A stretch of DNA of 64,000 nt, taken from NCBI RefSeq assembly GCF_023955655.1, contig NZ_JAMXHT010000002.1:660060-724059 (forward strand). Direction: 5' to 3'. The stretch comes from Ralstonia soli. Its GTDB lineage: Bacteria; Pseudomonadota; Gammaproteobacteria; Burkholderiales; Burkholderiaceae. Positions 1 through 8,803 of the stretch are shown piece after piece (positions within the stretch are counted from its first letter, which is position 1; each line of letters starts with the position of its first letter). The notes beneath the pieces are model-generated. The model was given only the letters and a program-made list of their open reading frames with translations. It did not search any database and was not told the DNA's origin. The translations under genes were made by a program, and so were the position numbers.

Positions 1-615
1 CCCGCGCCCGCTGACCAGTACGCGCGCATGCTTGGCGGTTTCGGCCATCGCCGTATAGGGTTCCCACGTTGACCACGCATCGATCGAGCCGTTGACCAGT
101 GCGAGCTTTGCATCGGCGGGCGGCAGAAAGCGGAAGTTGGCGTCGTCCGGCCCCAGCCCGGCGGATTCCAACGCCTTGAGTGCCACGAAATGCCCGATCG
201 AGCCTCGATTGGTGCCGATCGATTTGCCCTTCAGGTCCGCCGCCGTCTTCAGCGGCGAGTCGGGGCGGACCAGCACCGCCGTGCCGTACGGGTCCGACCG
301 GTTGGCGCCGATCAGCTTGATGCGCGTGCCGGCCGCCAGCGCAAAGATGGCGGGCGCATCGCCAATCGGCCCGAGGTCGACCGCACCCGCATTGAGCGCT
401 TCTGCCAGCGGCGCCGCAGCCGGAAACTCGGTCCACTGGATGTCGTATGACACGCCTTTCAGCGCGTCGGCGGCTTCGAGCAGCGCGCGCAGGCCGCCCT
501 TCTGGTCACCGGCTTTCAGCACGATGCGTGACTGCGGCGATTGCGCGAACGACAGCGCGGGCACGGCCGCCAGCGTCAAACCAGATTGGAGGAAACGTCG
601 TCGGGAAGTCGGCAT
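1..615 (-). CDS. Sulfonate-type ABC transporter substrate-binding protein (3' end outside window)
   Basis: The first 205 residues are present; the gene runs off the left edge. It starts MPTSRRRFLQSG, a twin-arginine motif followed by a hydrophobic stretch ending in an Ala-type cleavage site (about residue 24), so the protein is probably exported by Tat to the periplasm. The mature part has the SsuA/TauA (NMT1-like) pattern: KAGDQKGGLRALLEA near the start, then GAVDLGPIGDAPAIFAL, and a later DAWSTWEPY segment. Family members bind aliphatic sulfonates or related organosulfur anions for an ABC importer. It lies 20 nt downstream of the cytochrome c gene, on the same strand as the ABC genes. The exact ligand cannot be read from the sequence. 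It is the second binding protein of this cluster. Confidence 0.85.
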   Translation of the reverse strand, partial: MPTSRRRFLQSGLTLAAVPALSFAQSPQSRIVLKAGDQKGGLRALLEAADALKGVSYDIQWTEFPAAAPLAEALNAGAVDLGPIGDAPAIFALAAGTRIKLIGANRSDPYGTAVLVRPDSPLKTAADLKGKSIGTNRGSIGHFVALKALESAGLGPDDANFRFLPPADAKLALVNGSIDAWSTWEPYTAMAETAKHARVLVSGRG

Positions 616-635
616 GAGGAAATGGAAATCGTCGG

Positions 636-1805
636 TCAATGAATGAAGCCGCCCTTCACATAGCGCACCGGTTCGGCGTCCATGCGGGCGATCAGGGAAT
701 CGAGGCCGCCTGCGCGCGGTGCGGCGGTTTCGCGCGCGGCGGCGGTGCACAGAAAATCGGCGTCGGACCACGCGGTGCCGGGTTCGCCGCGGGCGCGCAG
801 CCAGCCGTTGCGGTCGGCCAGCAACTGCGTGCCGGAAAACGTCTGCGGTGCGGTGCCGGCAAGCGCGGCGAAGACGTTCCACGCATCCGTGCTGGCCGCC
901 ACGCAATGCGCCTGGAAAGCGCGCGTAGGCGAAGGCAACGTACCGTCCGGCGTGATGAGCAAGGTCTGGAATCGCGGGTCTTCCAGCGGAATCCGGTCCG
1001 CCGATGCGGCATCGATGGCCACCACACGTATGCGCTGCCCGTTGCGCCAGGCCGCTAATGTCTCGGGCGGCGCATCGCCGCAACGTACGGGCAACGTGGG
1101 CATTGCGACCGGCAATGGCCAGCCGCCGGCACGCACGCCACCGCTGGCGGCCAGCACCTTCATGTAATCGAGCGCGGACCAGATGTCGGCATCGCTCAGC
1201 CGATGCGTGAACGCAGGCATGGTCACCGTGCCTTGCGCGTCGCGCATGCCGTGGGCGATGTGCCAGAACAGCTCGCCGTCGGCACGGCGGCCAAGCAGCG
1301 GGCCCACCACGGTGGGCGGCCAGCGCGTGAGCGTGGCGGCCAGCGGGCCTTCGCCGCGGCCGTCTGCGCCATGACAACTCGCGCAGGCGGTGTTGTAGAC
1401 GCGCGTGCCCTGTGCGATGGACTGCAGCGTGAACGCTGTCGGGCTCGCATGGAAGCTCGTCGGCACGGCGGGTGACAACACCACGGACGACGGCCAGGGC
1501 GCCACCACCAGCAAGCCGGCTCCCACACCCAACGACACCGCGCGCCAACGGCGAATCAGCAAGGCGGCAAGCACTGCCAGCAACGCCAGCGCCACGGCAA
1601 TCAAGGTCAGGCCGAGTTGCCGCGCCTGCCCGAGATCGATGAGCAAGGTCTCACCCGCGATGCGCACCTCCCACGGCCAGGCCGGTTGCCCGTGCACCTC
1701 GCCCGCCAGCCCCAGCGTGTGCAGCAGCACCAGCACGCCGTGCTGCGCCCATTGCAGGAAGCCGAGCAACGCGTTGAGCCAGACCGTTGGCGGCGGGCCG
1801 CTCAT
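636..1805 (-). CDS. Membrane-anchored c-type cytochrome
   Basis: A 389-residue protein with hydrophobic segments at about residues 8-35 and 64-84 and a further one at about 91-112. A cytochrome c domain follows, with the haem motif CASCH (C141, C144, H145) and a likely axial Met in MPAF (M196). The C-terminal 180 residues look like an additional periplasmic domain that I do not recognise. The haem domain should lie on the periplasmic side and pass electrons to or from a partner. The gene sits between the ATPase gene (14 nt upstream) and the partial binding-protein gene (20 nt downstream), apparently in the same operon. A cytochrome is not a standard part of a sulfonate importer, so its role here is open. 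A gene-level call as cytochrome c is secure; the electron donor and acceptor are unknown. Confidence 0.8.
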   Translation of the reverse strand: MSGPPPTVWLNALLGFLQWAQHGVLVLLHTLGLAGEVHGQPAWPWEVRIAGETLLIDLGQARQLGLTLIAVALALLAVLAALLIRRWRAVSLGVGAGLLVVAPWPSSVVLSPAVPTSFHASPTAFTLQSIAQGTRVYNTACASCHGADGRGEGPLAATLTRWPPTVVGPLLGRRADGELFWHIAHGMRDAQGTVTMPAFTHRLSDADIWSALDYMKVLAASGGVRAGGWPLPVAMPTLPVRCGDAPPETLAAWRNGQRIRVVAIDAASADRIPLEDPRFQTLLITPDGTLPSPTRAFQAHCVAASTDAWNVFAALAGTAPQTFSGTQLLADRNGWLRARGEPGTAWSDADFLCTAAARETAAPRAGGLDSLIARMDAEPVRYVKGGFIH

Positions 1806-1819
1806 GACTGCCCGGCCAT

Positions 1820-2632
1820 CTACCAGCTCTCACCCAGGCCGAGGTGGCCGAGCGCCTCGTGCCGCAGTGCGCTCAGGCGCGGGTCGCCGCGATGGCGTGG
1901 ATAGGGCAAGTCCACCGTCAGCTCCGCCGCGATGCGTGCCGGGCGCGGGCTGAAGAGGATCACGCGCTGGGCGAGGAACAGCGCCTCCTCCACATCATGC
2001 GTGACCAGCACGGTCGAGAACCGTGCACGCTGCCAGAGCGTTACCAGTTCGCTCTGCATGGCCAGCCGCGTGAGTGAATCGAGCTTGCCCAGCGGCTCGT
2101 CCAGCACCAGCAATTGCGGATCGTTGACCAGCGCGCGCGCCAGCGCCACGCGCTGTGCCATACCGCCCGACAGTTCATGCGGAAACGCACGATGAAAGCC
2201 GCCCAAGCCGACACGTTCCAACGCATCGTCCACGCGGTCACGTTCGGTATTGAGCACGCCGCGCGCCTGCAGGCCCAGGGCCACGTTGTCCCACACGCGC
2301 CGCCATGGGTAGAGCGTCGGGTCCTGAAACACAACCACGCGCGATGGGTCCGGCTCGTTGATGGGCGCATCGTCCTGCAGGATGCGGCCGCGCGTGGGCG
2401 CTTCCAGCCCCGCAATCAAGCGCAGCAGCGTGGACTTGCCGCAGCCGCTGGGCCCCAACAGCGCAACGAACTCGCCGGGCTGCACGGTCAGGTTCACGTT
2501 GTCCAGCACCTGCAGCGGATTGGCGCGGTTGCCGAACCAGTGGCTCACGCCCTGTACGTCGATCCTGGCGCCAGTGTTGGAGACTGGAGGCGGTGCCTGA
2601 ACGGGCACCTCGCGTTCGAGCACGGCTACCAT
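1820..2632 (-). CDS. ABC transporter ATP-binding protein, sulfonate/nitrate type
   Basis: A 270-residue nucleotide-binding subunit. Walker A GPSGCGKST spans residues 60-68, the Q-loop is in VVFQDP (about 100-105), the signature LSGGMAQ is at 154-160, Walker B is LLVLDEP (174-180) and the switch His is in LVTHDVEEA. The pattern and length fit the SsuB/TauB/NrtD family, which energises import of sulfonates or similar anions. I start at ATG 2632 because it overlaps the upstream permease stop by 7 nt and gives the usual N-terminus; the open frame extends far upstream only as an overlap with the permease gene. It is probably translated together with the permease. Confidence 0.9.
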   Translation of the reverse strand: MVAVLEREVPVQAPPPVSNTGARIDVQGVSHWFGNRANPLQVLDNVNLTVQPGEFVALLGPSGCGKSTLLRLIAGLEAPTRGRILQDDAPINEPDPSRVVVFQDPTLYPWRRVWDNVALGLQARGVLNTERDRVDDALERVGLGGFHRAFPHELSGGMAQRVALARALVNDPQLLVLDEPLGKLDSLTRLAMQSELVTLWQRARFSTVLVTHDVEEALFLAQRVILFSPRPARIAAELTVDLPYPRHRGDPRLSALRHEALGHLGLGESW

Positions 2633-3663
2633 TTCAGCGTCCCCTTCTGCCAGACGAGCGCACGGTCCCGCACCTTGAACAGCAGCGTGATGATGCTGGA
2701 GAACAGCAGCGCCATGACGATCAGCGCGGCATACATGTTCACGTACGATGCCCAGCCCTGCGCCCACGTGAGGTACCAGCCCAGGCCGGACTTTACGCCC
2801 ATCATCTCGGCCGTCACCAGCACGGTGAACGATGCCCCAAGGCCCATGAACAGGCCCACGAACACCTGCGGCAGCGCCGCCGGAATCGCTACGCGCAGCA
2901 CCAGGAATGCGTTCGACGCGCCCAGCGTGCGGGCCACGTCGTAGTAGCTCTTGCTCACGCCTGCCACGCCGGACCACGTGAGCACCGCCACCGGAAAACC
3001 CGCTGCCAACGCAATCAGGAAGGCCGCCGCCGAATAGCTCGACGGGAAGAAGTAGAACGTGATCGGCAGCAATGCCGTGGCCGGCAGCGGCCCGAGAACG
3101 CGCAGCACCGGATGCACCCAGTACCCCACCGCACGCGACCAGCCGATCGACACGCCCACCAGAAAGCCCGTCAACGCACCGAGGAAGTAGCCGATGCCGA
3201 GCAGCTTGAGCGTGTTGACCACGCTCCCGCCCAGGCGCGGCCAGTCTTCGGAGTAGACCTCGATCAACGCCTGCGGCGGCGCAAAGAACGGCGTGGGCAG
3301 CGTGCCTGACTTGGCTGTCAGCAGCTCCCACAGGGCCAGCACCGCTGGCACGGCAATCAGCCACGGGCCCGCCGGCTGCAGCGTCTGCTGCACGGCGCGC
3401 AACGGGGAAACGTAGGCCCCGACCACGGCCACCACCAGCAGCACGATGCCGACGAACAATGCCGCGATACCCAGTTCCGCCGTGAACGCCCAATCGCTGA
3501 AGCCGACCACATGGTTGGGCCAGCGCCACGTCAACAGCCCGAACGCCGCCCAGGCCAGCGCGGCCACCGTGCCGGTGCGCCACACACGCCCATCGGCCAC
3601 GACGCCATTGAACGGATTGGCCAGCGCGGCCGGCGCCTCCAGTGTCTGAGGGATGGTGCTCAT
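2626..3663 (-). CDS. ABC transporter permease, sulfonate type
   Basis: A 345-residue inner-membrane subunit, somewhat longer than typical SsuC proteins, with an N-terminal extension carrying extra hydrophobic segments (about residues 32-50 and 66-88). The core BPD_transp_1 domain covers about 150-340 and includes the coupling-loop region around DVARTLGASNAFLVLRVAIPAALP, where the EAA-type motif contacts the ATPase. It forms the pore of the importer with the ATPase (7-nt overlap) and the binding protein encoded 40 nt upstream. Substrate class is inferred from the neighbours (SsuD-like monooxygenase). Confidence 0.88.
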   Translation of the reverse strand: MSTIPQTLEAPAALANPFNGVVADGRVWRTGTVAALAWAAFGLLTWRWPNHVVGFSDWAFTAELGIAALFVGIVLLVVAVVGAYVSPLRAVQQTLQPAGPWLIAVPAVLALWELLTAKSGTLPTPFFAPPQALIEVYSEDWPRLGGSVVNTLKLLGIGYFLGALTGFLVGVSIGWSRAVGYWVHPVLRVLGPLPATALLPITFYFFPSSYSAAAFLIALAAGFPVAVLTWSGVAGVSKSYYDVARTLGASNAFLVLRVAIPAALPQVFVGLFMGLGASFTVLVTAEMMGVKSGLGWYLTWAQGWASYVNMYAALIVMALLFSSIITLLFKVRDRALVWQKGTLKW

Positions 3664-3703
3664 ATCGATATGCTCCTCAAGTGCTCATGTGCGGATGCGC
3701 CCA

Positions 3704-4711
3704 TCAAGCCAGCACGTTCACGTACACGTGCTGCGCGAGGCGCTGCGGGTCGGTCGTCTTCTTGATGACGCCGATGCGGCGGAAGTCTTCTGCGTAGAAG
3801 GCGATCTCGTCGCGCAGGTCGATGCCGGTCGGGTGGTGCGTGTAGGTGAGCGTGGCGTAGAGCTTGCGCAGGTCGTCCAGCGCCACCTTGGGCGAGTACT
3901 TGGCGAACACCTTGGCGGCTTCGTTCGGATTTTCGTTGACGAAGTCGGTGGCCTGCACGATGGAGCGCGCCAGCGCAGATGCCGTCGGCCGATCGTTGCG
4001 CACCAGCTCGCCGCGCGCGCCGATCACGCAGCAGACCTTGCGTGCGTATTCGCCCGAGAGGTTGGTGGCCAGTTCCACATAGGCGCCGTTGGTGCGCTTT
4101 TCCAGCAGGTAGAGGTTCGGGTCGCCATCGGCAATCGCCTGGATCTCGCCCTTGTCCACCGCCACGCCCAGCAGGTCGGCCGGGTACTGGCGCCAGGTGA
4201 TGTCCTTGTCGGGGTCGATGCCGTTCTTGGCCAGCAGGATGGTGAAGAAGTGCTTGCCCGGCGCAGCCAGGTCGCTCACGCCCACGGTCTTGCCCTTGAG
4301 CGCCTGCAGGTTGGTCACGCCCGCCGCCTTGGCGCCCACCAGCCGCACGCAGCCGCCGTGCGAGCTGCCGATGATCTTCACGTCAAAGCCCGCCTCGAGC
4401 GGCTTGAGCCAGCGATGGATCATCCCCACCGCCGCATCTGCCTTGCCGGTGGCGATGGATTCGAGCAACTGGTCGGTCGAGCCGCTGTAGTTGATCAGGT
4501 CGACCTGCAGGCCGTTCTTCTCGAAGAAGCCGCGCTCCTGTGCGACAACGATGGGCGTCAGACAGAACGAGTTCTGGTTCCACGCAAACGTCAGCTTGCG
4601 CGGCTGTGAATACGCCTTGCGGCCCAGGATCAGTGCCGGTGCGGCCAATGCCGTGGCGGCGACCGCGTGGAGTACCTTGCGGCGCGAGATGCCCGCATTG
4701 TCTTGGCTCAT
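3704..4711 (-). CDS. ABC transporter substrate-binding protein, sulfonate/nitrate type
   Basis: A 335-residue periplasmic binding protein. The N-terminus ISRRKVLHAVAATALAAPALILG is a Tat-like leader (RR at residues 10-11) with cleavage likely near AYSQ. The mature domain shows the NMT1/SsuA-like pattern, with YSGSTDQLLESIATGKADAAVGM near the first lobe and the ligand region around KIIGSSHGGCVRLV. It is upstream of the permease and ATPase genes and so is the probable receptor of that importer. The partial protein at the left edge is a second receptor of the same family. Ligand unknown; a sulfonate or sulfate ester is the best guess from context. Confidence 0.87.
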   Translation of the reverse strand: MSQDNAGISRRKVLHAVAATALAAPALILGRKAYSQPRKLTFAWNQNSFCLTPIVVAQERGFFEKNGLQVDLINYSGSTDQLLESIATGKADAAVGMIHRWLKPLEAGFDVKIIGSSHGGCVRLVGAKAAGVTNLQALKGKTVGVSDLAAPGKHFFTILLAKNGIDPDKDITWRQYPADLLGVAVDKGEIQAIADGDPNLYLLEKRTNGAYVELATNLSGEYARKVCCVIGARGELVRNDRPTASALARSIVQATDFVNENPNEAAKVFAKYSPKVALDDLRKLYATLTYTHHPTGIDLRDEIAFYAEDFRRIGVIKKTTDPQRLAQHVYVNVLA

Positions 4712-4756
4712 GGAATGACTCCCCGTGATGATGCGTTGGATGTGTTCTGTTGAAGC

Positions 4757-5596
4757 TCAGTCGAGCAGTTCCGGCTCGGCGGCAACGAGGCCGGCGTAGA
4801 GGCTCTCGAAGGCGTGCAGCGCGCCCTCCTGCCCGCCCACCTGGCTGTGCGTGTGCCGCGCAGTGGCCGCGTCGATCGGCTGCGGTGTGCCAGCGGCCTC
4901 CGCCAGCAGTTGCGTATGCGCCGCGTTGTCGAGCGCGATGTACCACCACGCCGCAGCCTCCACCGTCGGCCCGGCGGTGAGGATGCCGTGGTTCTTCAGG
5001 ATCACGCCCTTGTGCGTACTGCCGTCCGGTTTGCGCAGTGCCTTGGCAATGCGTTCGCCCTCTCCGGCATCGACCACCATGCCGGTGAAGTCGTCAAACA
5101 GCGCGTGGTCTTCGTAGAACGAGCACGCATCCTGTGTGAGCGGATCGAGCGGTCGCCCCAGCGCCGACCATGCCTTGCCGTACGTCGAATGCGTATGCGC
5201 CGCAGCCACGATATGCGGATGTGCCTCGTGGATCGCCGCATGAATGGCAAACGCGGCCTTGTTGAGGGGACGATTGCCGATAACCGTCTCGCCACGCGCA
5301 TTCACCAGCAGCAGGTCCGACACCTTGATGCGCGAGAAATGCACGCCCAGCGGGTTGACCCAGAAGTGGTCCGGCAACTCCGGATCGCGCGCGGTGATAT
5401 GGCCCGCCAGCCCCAGGTCGAAGCCGTGCCGTGCAAACAGCCGAAAAGCCCCCGCCAAACGTTCCTGCCGATGGCGCCGTTCGGCCTCCAGCGTTGGACG
5501 TGTTGCAGGCGGATCAAACCAGAACTTCTGCTGCGGTATGGGATTCAGCTTGAGCGTGGCGGAAGCCGCGCGCTCGATGGAGATGACTGCACTCAT
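4757..5596 (-). CDS. Class II aldolase/adducin family protein
   Basis: A 279-residue protein of the class II aldolase fold, a Zn-dependent lyase family that includes fuculose-phosphate aldolase. Metal ligands are visible: HTH at residues 134-136 and the KNHG loop with H213. The N-terminal third (about 40-100) carries the usual GLAGHITARDP-like segment. These enzymes cleave or epimerise hydroxylated phosphates or act as decarboxylases; I cannot name the substrate. It lies 45 nt upstream of the binding-protein gene and 9 nt after the monooxygenase stop, so it is probably co-transcribed with the sulfonate genes. That position suggests it processes the carbon skeleton left after desulfonation; this last point is inference. 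Confidence 0.85.
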   Translation of the reverse strand: MSAVISIERAASATLKLNPIPQQKFWFDPPATRPTLEAERRHRQERLAGAFRLFARHGFDLGLAGHITARDPELPDHFWVNPLGVHFSRIKVSDLLLVNARGETVIGNRPLNKAAFAIHAAIHEAHPHIVAAAHTHSTYGKAWSALGRPLDPLTQDACSFYEDHALFDDFTGMVVDAGEGERIAKALRKPDGSTHKGVILKNHGILTAGPTVEAAAWWYIALDNAAHTQLLAEAAGTPQPIDAATARHTHSQVGGQEGALHAFESLYAGLVAAEPELLD

Positions 5597-5605
5597 GCCC
5601 GTGCC

Positions 5606-6697
5606 TCATGCCGCCTTGCGTTGGGCTTCGCGCTGCGCCACCAGCTCACGCACACGCGGGATGAGCGTGCGGCCGTAGTCGACCACGTCTTCCAGCGGAT
5701 CAAAGCCGCGGATCAGGAAGGTGGTGACGCCCAGGTCGTAGTAGTCGAGCAGCGCATCGGCCACCTGGTCGGGCGTGCCGACCAGCGCGGTCGAGTTGGA
5801 GCGCCCGCCGGTTTCCTTGGCGATGGCCGTCCACAAACGTTTGTCGACGCGCTCGCCCTGATCAGCGGCGGCGAGCAGACGGCGCGCGCCTTCGCTCTGC
5901 TGCGGGCCACCACGGCTGTAGCCTTGCTGCACGCGCAGCGCGCGCGTCCGTTCGAGGATGCTTTCTGCACGCGCCCACGCGGCGTCTTCCGTGTCCGCCA
6001 GGATCGGCCGGAACGACACCGAGAACCGGATGCTGCGCCCATACCTGGCGGCCTCGGCGCGCACGCGCGTGGTCAGCTCGCGCACCTGGTCGAGCGATTC
6101 GCCCCACAGCGCGTACACGTCGGCATGCTTGCCGGCCACCTCGATGGCCACGTCGGATGCACCGCCAAAGTAGATCGGCACATGCGGCTTCTGTGCTGGC
6201 TTCACTTCCGAGAAGCTCTGCTCGAAGCGATAGAACGCGCCTTCGTGGTCGAACGGCTTCGCTTCCGTCCAGATGCGGCGCAGGATGCCGAGGTACTCGT
6301 CGGTGCGGGCGTAGCGCTGGTCGTGGTCGAGGTAGTCGCCATCGCGGCGCTGCTCGCTGTCGGAGCCGCCCGAGATGAAGTGCACACCCAGGCGGCCACC
6401 GGAGAACTGGTCCAGCGTGGCGATCTGGCGCGCGGCCAGCGTCGGATTGGTAAAGCCGGGCCGGTGCGCGAGCATGAAGTGGATACGCTCCGTCAGCGCC
6501 GCCGCATACGAAATCGTGAGCGTGGCGGACGGCCCCGTCGAATGATGCGGTACCAGGATGCGGTCGAAGCCGGCCTGCTCATGCGCCTGCGCAAAGTCAC
6601 GCACGTAGTCGCGGTCGATAACCGGCCCATCCGGATTGGGCGGGTGGATCTCCGACTGCTTCTGGCTCTGGATCATGCCGATGAAATCGACGCTCAT
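5606..6697 (-). CDS. LLM-class FMN-dependent monooxygenase, alkanesulfonate monooxygenase-like
   Basis: A TIM-barrel flavin-dependent monooxygenase (363 residues from the chosen start) in the SsuD branch. The family uses FMNH2 and O2 to cleave the C-S bond of alkanesulfonates, giving sulfite and an aldehyde. Typical segments are RPGFTNPTLAARQIATLDQFSGGRLGV in two adjoining parts, HFISGGSDSEQRRDGD, and PIYFGGASDVAIEVAGKHADVYALWGE further on. I chose the ATG at 6697 (MSVDFIGMIQ), 18 nt inside the longest frame, because a GGAG lies upstream of it. No flavin reductase (ssuE) gene is in the window, so reduced flavin must come from elsewhere. It is the first gene of the leftward operon, divergent from the gene at 6897. 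Confidence 0.85.
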   Translation of the reverse strand: MSVDFIGMIQSQKQSEIHPPNPDGPVIDRDYVRDFAQAHEQAGFDRILVPHHSTGPSATLTISYAAALTERIHFMLAHRPGFTNPTLAARQIATLDQFSGGRLGVHFISGGSDSEQRRDGDYLDHDQRYARTDEYLGILRRIWTEAKPFDHEGAFYRFEQSFSEVKPAQKPHVPIYFGGASDVAIEVAGKHADVYALWGESLDQVRELTTRVRAEAARYGRSIRFSVSFRPILADTEDAAWARAESILERTRALRVQQGYSRGGPQQSEGARRLLAAADQGERVDKRLWTAIAKETGGRSNSTALVGTPDQVADALLDYYDLGVTTFLIRGFDPLEDVVDYGRTLIPRVRELVAQREAQRKAA

Positions 6698-6896
6698 GGT
6701 GGCTTCGCTCCGCATATCGTTAGAAGGCTGGCAAGGCGTTGTGCCTCGCCACGAATGCGAATGAAGTTACGTCACTGCCCGCGCTGCACTAACGAATCAT
6801 TTCGACGCTGCATATGCGGTATGGGTCGTTCGCCGGGCTCCGCAACGCAGATACGCTGTACGGCAATGTCACCTGCTGCGTGCACCTGCGTTACCC

Positions 6897-8114
6897 ATGT
6901 CGCCTACTTCGTCTGCTCCGTTGCACCGTCTACCCACGCCGCCCGAGCGGCTTGCCGAAGTGCTCGCGGCCGTCGCGCCGCAACTGGCCGCAACGGCTGC
7001 CGAGCATGATCTGCATGGCACGTTCCCGCACGACAACTTCGCGCTGCTGCATGCCTCGGGGTTGATCGCGCAAGTCATTCCGCAAGCGCACGGTGGCGGC
7101 GGTGCCGACCTGCAAACCGCGCGGCAGATCATTGCCGCCGTGGCACATGCCGATGCGGCCACCGCGCTGGTGCTGACGATGACGTACCTGCAGCACCGCG
7201 CCATCAGCCGGGTCGATTCGCGTTGGCCAGCGCATATGCGTCAGCAGGTGTTTGCCACTGCCTTGAACGAGGGCGCGCTCATCAACGCGCTGCGTGTCGA
7301 GCCCGATCTGGGCTCGCCCGCACGCGGCGGCTTGCCGGCCACCACGGCCACCCGCGTGGGCGACGCCTGGCGCATCGGGGGCCGCAAGCTGTACAGCACC
7401 GGCAGCCCCGCCCTGCGCTGGCTGGCCGTGTGGGGCCGCACCGACGAGGCCGAGCCGCGCGTCGGCATCTTCCTCGTGCCGCGCACTGCACCGGATACCC
7501 CAGGCATCCGCATCGAACCGACGTGGAACCACCTCGGCCTGCGGGCCTCAGGCAGCCACGACGTAGTGCTGGAAGGCGTGGAGATTCCGCTCGACCACGC
7601 GGTCGATATCCGCCCCGCAGCCGAGTGGGCGGCACATGGCGCGGCACAGGCCGATACCGGCGCACATCTCGACCAGCAGGCATGGATGACCGTCCTGCTC
7701 GGCACGCTGTACGACGCCGTGGCCCAGGCCGCGCGCGACTGGCTCACACAGTTCCTGAACATGCGCGCACCCGCCAACCTGGGCGGGCCGTTGGCAACGC
7801 TGCCACGCATGCAGGAAGCGGCGGGCGAAATTGCCGCCGCGCTGCGCACCAACCGCGTGCTGCTCGAGCATGCGGCCGAAGTGGCCGATGCCGGCACGCC
7901 GCTGTCCATCACGGATAGCGGGTTGCTCAAGTACACCGTCACCACCAACGCCATCCGCGCGGTAGAGCTTGCGCTGCAGCTCTCCGGCAACCATGGCCTG
8001 TCGCGCCACAACCCCCTGGAGCGGCACTACCGTGACGTGCTGTGCAGCCGCATCCACACCCCGCAGAACGACTCCATCCTGCAAGCCGCCGGCCGCACAG
8101 CGCTTGGGGTTTAG
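6897..8114 (+). CDS. Acyl-CoA dehydrogenase family flavoprotein (SfnB/DszC-like)
   Basis: A 405-residue protein with the acyl-CoA dehydrogenase fold: N-terminal helical domain (about 20-130), a middle beta domain with RIGGRKLYSTGSPALRWLAV (about 160-180) and a C-terminal four-helix domain. Members next to sulfonate or sulfone genes (SfnB, DszC types) act as flavin-dependent monooxygenases or oxidoreductases in sulfur acquisition rather than in beta-oxidation. The catalytic Glu of true acyl-CoA dehydrogenases is not obvious here. It is divergent from the SsuD-like gene across about 180 nt, which should hold both promoters. No strong ribosome-binding site precedes the ATG. The sulfur role is inferred from context. 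Confidence 0.78.
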   Translation: MSPTSSAPLHRLPTPPERLAEVLAAVAPQLAATAAEHDLHGTFPHDNFALLHASGLIAQVIPQAHGGGGADLQTARQIIAAVAHADAATALVLTMTYLQHRAISRVDSRWPAHMRQQVFATALNEGALINALRVEPDLGSPARGGLPATTATRVGDAWRIGGRKLYSTGSPALRWLAVWGRTDEAEPRVGIFLVPRTAPDTPGIRIEPTWNHLGLRASGSHDVVLEGVEIPLDHAVDIRPAAEWAAHGAAQADTGAHLDQQAWMTVLLGTLYDAVAQAARDWLTQFLNMRAPANLGGPLATLPRMQEAAGEIAAALRTNRVLLEHAAEVADAGTPLSITDSGLLKYTVTTNAIRAVELALQLSGNHGLSRHNPLERHYRDVLCSRIHTPQNDSILQAAGRTALGV

Positions 8115-8173
8115 CTGGACGCCTCTGCCCAACCGTCGCATCATGACCCCGCACCCACACCTGACACCCGCCG

Positions 8174-8803
8174 ATGAGTACTTCCGCCCTCGCACCCGCA
8201 CAAACGCAAACGATCGTGCCGCTGCGGGATTTCGTCACCGCACTCTCGCGGCTGCTCGATCAGCAACCCAGCGAAGCCGAAATCCTTGAGCGTGCCGGTG
8301 CCCTGCTCGGCGCGCTCGTCGCCCGCGACGACTGGCTGCCCGCCGAATACGCGCAGCCGCACCCCGAACACTTCCAGCAATTCCTCCTGCATGCCGACTC
8401 CGGCGAGCGCTTTTCCATCGTCAGCTTCGTTTGGGGGCCCGGTCAGCGCACGCCCATCCATGACCACACCACGTGGGGCCTGATCGGGATGCTGCGCGGG
8501 GCGGAATACTCGCAGCCGTTCGAGCTCGACGCACAGGGCAAGCCGTACGCCAGTGGCACCGCCGCCCGCCTGGAGCCCGGAGATGTTGAGCGCGTCTCGC
8601 CGCGCGTGGGCGACATCCACCGCGTGCACAACGCGTTCGATGACCGCACGTCAATCAGCATCCACGTGTACGGCGGCAACATCGGCGGCATCCATCGCTC
8701 CATCTATACGGAAGATGGGGAGCGCAAGCCCTTCATCTCCGGTTATTCCAATACCCACCTGCCCAATCTCTGGGACCGCTCCAAGGACACGCCCGCATCA
8801 TGA
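8174..8803 (+). CDS. Cysteine dioxygenase-type cupin (thiol dioxygenase)
   Basis: A 209-residue cupin of the cysteine dioxygenase family, mononuclear non-haem iron enzymes that add O2 to a thiol to make a sulfinate. The ligand set is visible: H96 and H98 in PIHDHTTWG, and a third His in GDIHRVHN (H149, or possibly H152). Length fits bacterial members that act on cysteine or on 3-mercaptopropionate; the sequence alone does not separate these. The stop overlaps the start of the rhodanese gene by 4 nt (ATGA at 8800), so the two are translationally coupled. Together they suggest oxidation of a thiol followed by handling of the released sulfur. Confidence 0.86.
   Translation: MSTSALAPAQTQTIVPLRDFVTALSRLLDQQPSEAEILERAGALLGALVARDDWLPAEYAQPHPEHFQQFLLHADSGERFSIVSFVWGPGQRTPIHDHTTWGLIGMLRGAEYSQPFELDAQGKPYASGTAARLEPGDVERVSPRVGDIHRVHNAFDDRTSISIHVYGGNIGGIHRSIYTEDGERKPFISGYSNTHLPNLWDRSKDTPAS

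Noticed and set aside
1820..3583. A 587-residue fused permease-ATPase
   Set aside because: The first 317 codons are an out-of-frame overlap of the permease gene; the ATPase starts at 2632.
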